Below are positions 22,889 to 25,000 of a DNA stretch of 25,000 nucleotides, piece after piece. Source of the stretch: JBBIRT01 sp037441725 (GTDB lineage: Bacteria; Desulfobacterota; BSN033; UBA1163); assembly GCA_037441725.1 (NCBI GenBank), contig JBBIRT010000036.1, forward strand, positions 1 through 25,000, read 5' to 3'. Each line of letters starts with the position of its first letter. Position 1 is the first letter of the stretch. The notes beneath the pieces were generated by a model that was not told the DNA's origin, ran no database searches, and saw nothing but the letters and a program-made list of their open reading frames with translations. The translations under genes were made by a program, and so were the position numbers.

Positions 22889-23086
22889 TTAAATTGAAAC
22901 CTCTATCTGATATACAGTAGAATCCTTTGTTTCCTCAGTGACCATCTGCAGATAGGTTTGGATGGCATCCTTTATGTTTTCCATTGCTTCTTCAAGGGTG
23001 TCCCCTTGGCTATGGCAGCCAGGGAGGACAGGGCAGTGGGCATCGTATCCATATTCGGTTTTATTGATGACTACCGGATATTTCAC
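22889..23086 (-). CDS. hicB: HicB-like antitoxin
   Basis: A 65-residue protein with the HicB N-terminal domain: MKYPVVINKTEYGYDAHCPVLPGCHSQGDTLEEAMENIKDAIQTYL matches the GYxAxxPxLPGCxSQGDTxEEAxxNxxEAI signature. HicB neutralises HicA and represses its own operon. This is the short form lacking a long C-terminal DNA-binding domain. Its partner toxin is degraded (22608-22887). The upstream side is occupied by the IS110 element about 80 bases away, so the original promoter may be lost or replaced. There is no strong ribosome binding site. Confidence 0.88.
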   Translation of the reverse strand: MKYPVVINKTEYGYDAHCPVLPGCHSQGDTLEEAMENIKDAIQTYLQMVTEETKDSTVYQIEVSI

Positions 23087-23165
23087 AATTTAAATTTGTC
23101 ATAGAATTAATGGAACTGTCAAACAACGGAAAGCTGATTGTTACCTTGAAAATACCGAGTTCCGA

Positions 23166-24401
23166 TTAAGCAGCCAGATCTAAAGGTTCAAGGATAACCT
23201 TATATCCCAGGCCGTTTAATCGTTTGACAAAATGGTTCGTGATAGATTTGAGATTTAATCGATCAAAATGGTCGGCTCCCAATTCATAATAAGGAATCCT
23301 TTTCTTGAGAATATGATAGGCAATAATCAAAATGGCATGACCCACGGCCACATTTGCCTTCTTCTTCCCCTTCCGACGAACCATCCGATGAAACAGAGCA
23401 CTGAGATAAGTTTCTTTCGCTCGAGAGACTGCCCAGGAAGATTCCACAAGCCCCCGCTTCAACCATTGACTTCCTTTTCGAACCTTTCCACTCTTCCTTT
23501 TGCCAGCACTCTCATTGTTGCCAGGACAAACACCCGCCCAAGAGGCCAGATGCCGATGATCCGGGAAAGGGCTCATATCAACTCCAATCTCAGAGATGAT
23601 CACCTCAGCAATCTTCTGATCCACCCCGGGGATCGTCCTCAGAAGCTCGATCTCCTCCTGAAAAGGGACGATACGGTTCTCCACCTCCTGGGTCACCCTC
23701 TCAATGGCCTCATCCAAAAAATCCAGATGAGACAGAATCTGCTCCAGCATAAATCGATGATGAGGACGAAACCTTCCCTGAAGGGCCTCTCTTAGAAGGG
23801 ATAATTTCTTTCGCAATTTCCCACGAGCCAGATCAGCCAACACCTCAGGCTCAGTACTGCCCGAAAGAATGCCTTCAAGCATGGCCCTGCACGAAACCCC
23901 CATAATATCAGTGGCTACCGAGGAGAGTTTAATATTGGCCGACTCCAGAAGCTTCTGAAGCCGATTGATCTCCCGAGTCCGCTCATCACTCAAAGACTTC
24001 CGATACCGAGTCAGATCTCCAAGATCTCGAATCGGCTCAGGAGGAATAAAACTCCCCTTGAGGAGTCCATGAGCCAAAAGATCTGCAATCCACTCACAAT
24101 CCTTGATGTCTGTCTTCTTTCCGGGAACCGCCTTCAAATGAGCCGCATTGACCAACAGAACCTCAAAGTTTCCCTCCAGAAGATTGAAGATCGGCTTCCA
24201 ATAGACTCCTGTACTCTCCATGGCAACATGGGTCACTCGATGGGCCAAAAGCCAATCGTGAAGGACCATAAGATCCGAAGTCATCGTCCCAAAAGTACGG
24301 ACCTCTTTTTTGACCTCCTTCCCATCCCGGATAATAAGACAGGCCACCACCATCTTCTTATGAACATCCAACCCACAACACCTTTTGTAAATAACCTCCA
24401 T
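23166..24401 (-). CDS. IS110-family transposase (DEDD)
   Basis: A 411-residue transposase. The N-terminal RuvC-like DEDD domain (DEDD_Tnp_IS110) carries D12 (CGLDVHKK), E62 (MESTGVYWKP), and D98/D101 (KTDIKDCEWIADLL). A coiled-coil middle follows (140-250), then the Transposase_20 domain with a helix-hairpin-helix LLRTIPGVDQKIAEVIISEIG (253-273) and the catalytic Ser region ESAGKRKSGKVRKG (Ser298 likely). IS110 enzymes recombine target and donor DNA guided by a bridge RNA encoded in the element's non-coding end. The long non-coding end is upstream of the gene, as in the IS110 subgroup rather than IS1111. The ORF is intact. The ribosome binding site AAGGAG sits within an arm of the leader inverted repeat. 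Confidence 0.96.
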   Translation of the reverse strand: MEVIYKRCCGLDVHKKMVVACLIIRDGKEVKKEVRTFGTMTSDLMVLHDWLLAHRVTHVAMESTGVYWKPIFNLLEGNFEVLLVNAAHLKAVPGKKTDIKDCEWIADLLAHGLLKGSFIPPEPIRDLGDLTRYRKSLSDERTREINRLQKLLESANIKLSSVATDIMGVSCRAMLEGILSGSTEPEVLADLARGKLRKKLSLLREALQGRFRPHHRFMLEQILSHLDFLDEAIERVTQEVENRIVPFQEEIELLRTIPGVDQKIAEVIISEIGVDMSPFPDHRHLASWAGVCPGNNESAGKRKSGKVRKGSQWLKRGLVESSWAVSRAKETYLSALFHRMVRRKGKKKANVAVGHAILIIAYHILKKRIPYYELGADHFDRLNLKSITNHFVKRLNGLGYKVILEPLDLAA

Positions 24402-24409
24402 CGTTCTCT

Positions 24410-24582
24410 CCTTTCTCAGTTATCTCCAGGGGATGTCCTTGTGATAAAGAGTTTACCTTGTGTGCTCCCTCCCGGAGGGGCAACAGTTTGGGGTGCCCTA
24501 AGACATCCAGGTAAAGTTACGTGCGGGCTTGGGGGCACCAAACATAAGCCGACCTTATGCCATGAAGATAACCTGAGAAAGG
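24410..24582 (-). ncRNA. Candidate bridge RNA of the IS110 element
   Basis: About 170 bases of non-coding DNA just upstream of the transposase are bounded by an inverted repeat (24410-24425 with 24566-24582, 16 matches and one bulged base). Read on the minus strand the order is: a 6-bp hairpin with 5-base loop (24543-24559); a long stem (24533-24543 with 24486-24498, 11 pairs and a 2-base bulge) around a 34-base loop; and a GC-rich hairpin (24467-24479). Further complementary words, 24431-24440 with 24500-24508 and 24452-24458 with 24509-24515, allow an alternative fold. A 5' stem-loop followed by large looped stems is the layout reported for IS110 bridge RNAs, where the loops guide target and donor DNA. 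The guide identities cannot be read without the element ends. Confidence 0.6.
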
Positions 24583-24647
24583 ATTATACCATAAATCAAT
24601 TTTCATCGTTCGTGGGTGACCAAACGGTCATGGGGAGTTACGGAATA

Positions 24648-24685
24648 ATCATTTCTGGACTTTTTGTAAAAATCATTTATGGACA
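24648..24685 (+). repeat. Tandem 14-base direct repeats in a gene-free stretch
   Basis: AATCATTTCTGGAC (24648-24661) and AATCATTTATGGAC (24672-24685) are direct repeats with a 24-base period. They lie in a gene-free stretch (24583-24938). A TGACC-AAAC-GGTCA hairpin precedes them. Such subterminal multiple repeats resemble transposase binding sites of IS21-like elements, and the following zinc-finger ORF may belong to such an element. This is tentative. The rest of the stretch is G-rich around 24705-24720. Confidence 0.35.
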
Positions 24686-24938
24686 TATCGTCGTAGAAAT
24701 GAGGGGGGGTTGGGGGGAGACTCATAAATTGTGGAAGATGAGGAAAACGTTTCTAAGGTTTTAAAATCTGGTCTCATTTGTCTCTTTGGCGTGGGGACTT
24801 CTTTTTGCAGTGCGTTTTGTTCGAGACCGGTTTTAGTCCCTCGGTTTGAAATGGGTGATTGGGGCTGGAGTTTTTTGATTCCCCTGAGCCATCTTTGGGC
24901 TAACTCCAAGTGGGCTTTGCGTAAGGAGGGCTTTAAAG

Positions 24939-25000
24939 ATGGCCATGAAGAGTTGTTTCTATTGTGGGAAGATCTTTGTTCCGAATTCAAGGGTAGGGAA
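24939..25000 (+). CDS. Zinc-finger protein, N-terminal part only
   Basis: The reading frame runs off the window. It begins MAMKSCFYCGKIFVPNSRVG, preceded by AAGGAGGG eight bases upstream. CFYCGKIFVPNSRVG matches the first half of a small treble-clef-like finger seen in proteins that often accompany transposases (CxxCGKxFxPxxRVG, continuing beyond this window with more Cys). Function cannot be assigned from 20 residues. The repeats just upstream fit a mobile-element origin. Confidence 0.5.
   Translation, partial: MAMKSCFYCGKIFVPNSRVG

Larger units (their letters stand above)
23090..24590 (-). mobile_element. IS110-family insertion sequence, approximate limits
   Basis: The element covers the transposase, its structured upstream end (to about 24590) and a short downstream end reaching no further than the hicB start region. 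IS110 elements lack conventional terminal inverted repeats and usually make no target duplication, so exact ends cannot be set from one copy. The GGAACT/AGTTCC pair (23112-23117 and 23158-23163) lies in the presumed right end. Confidence 0.6.

Noticed and set aside
24069..24764. 231-residue plus-strand ORF across the transposase start and its leader
   Set aside because: Antisense to the transposase and the bridge-RNA candidate; composition is that of a shadow and no domain is visible.
24673..24990. 105-residue minus-strand ORF at the right edge
   Set aside because: Overlaps the zinc-finger start, which has a good ribosome binding site and conserved motif; the minus frame shows low-complexity composition only.
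1..25000. CRISPR array or tRNA/rRNA genes
   Set aside because: No regularly spaced repeats of 24-40 bases and no cloverleaf or rRNA-like conserved segments were seen on either strand.

Overview
The window looks like chromosome of a mesophilic, AT-leaning (about 40 % GC by eye) Gram-negative bacterium. It is most likely an uncultured member of the Desulfobacterota (old Deltaproteobacteria). The inference rests on outer-membrane-type lipoproteins, a Tat substrate of the DUF362 family, a sigma-54 promoter, a UGA-encoded selenocysteine, and the mix of M42, BFN-PDZ, DUF1178, B3/B4 and DUF6599 proteins. No rRNA, tRNA or CRISPR array was seen.

Layout. 1-3300: a cold-shock gene behind a strongly structured leader, a coiled-coil protein, two divergent metallo-beta-lactamase-fold hydrolases, a THEP1-type NTPase remnant and a small secreted WIPGHW-repeat protein. 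3300-7350: an M42 aminopeptidase, then a tight three-gene operon (DUF6599, Tat-exported DUF362, Gate-domain membrane protein). 7440-10320: penicillin acylase and hotdog thioesterase. 10420-10660: a MITE-like element with imperfect terminal inverted repeats; a related half-site lies at 34-54. 10760-12350: a B3/B4 tRNA-editing-like protein and two very small minus-strand genes (a 54-aa zinc-ribbon lipoprotein and a 24-aa lysine-rich peptide), each with its own promoter-like signals. 12350-13584: a lone Mu GemA homologue translationally coupled to a membrane-anchored BFN-PDZ protein. 13650-16160: dienelactone hydrolase, DUF1178, then an exported peroxiredoxin whose catalytic cysteine codon is TGA, coupled to a lipoprotein. 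16250-18190: a PflA-like radical SAM protein and a sirtuin. 18340-21000: a sigma-54-type promoter ahead of a CsgG-like/SH3b envelope protein and a membrane protein with four tandem zinc ribbons and an NTF2-like C-terminus. 21000-25000: a YdjM-like membrane hydrolase, a decayed hicA beside intact hicB, an IS110-family transposase with a structured bridge-RNA-like leader, and the start of a zinc-finger protein.

The strongest points are: (i) the selenocysteine peroxiredoxin, which automatic gene callers would split into two ORFs; (ii) the putative sigma-54-driven pair of CsgG/SH3b protein and four-zinc-ribbon membrane protein, a plausible undescribed envelope-stress or assembly system; (iii) the IS110 bridge-RNA candidate, whose outer stem also contains the transposase ribosome binding site; (iv) the two unlisted micro-genes at 11.7-12.1 kb; and (v) the nested hairpins in the cold-shock leader. 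All functions are read from motifs and context; no database search was run.
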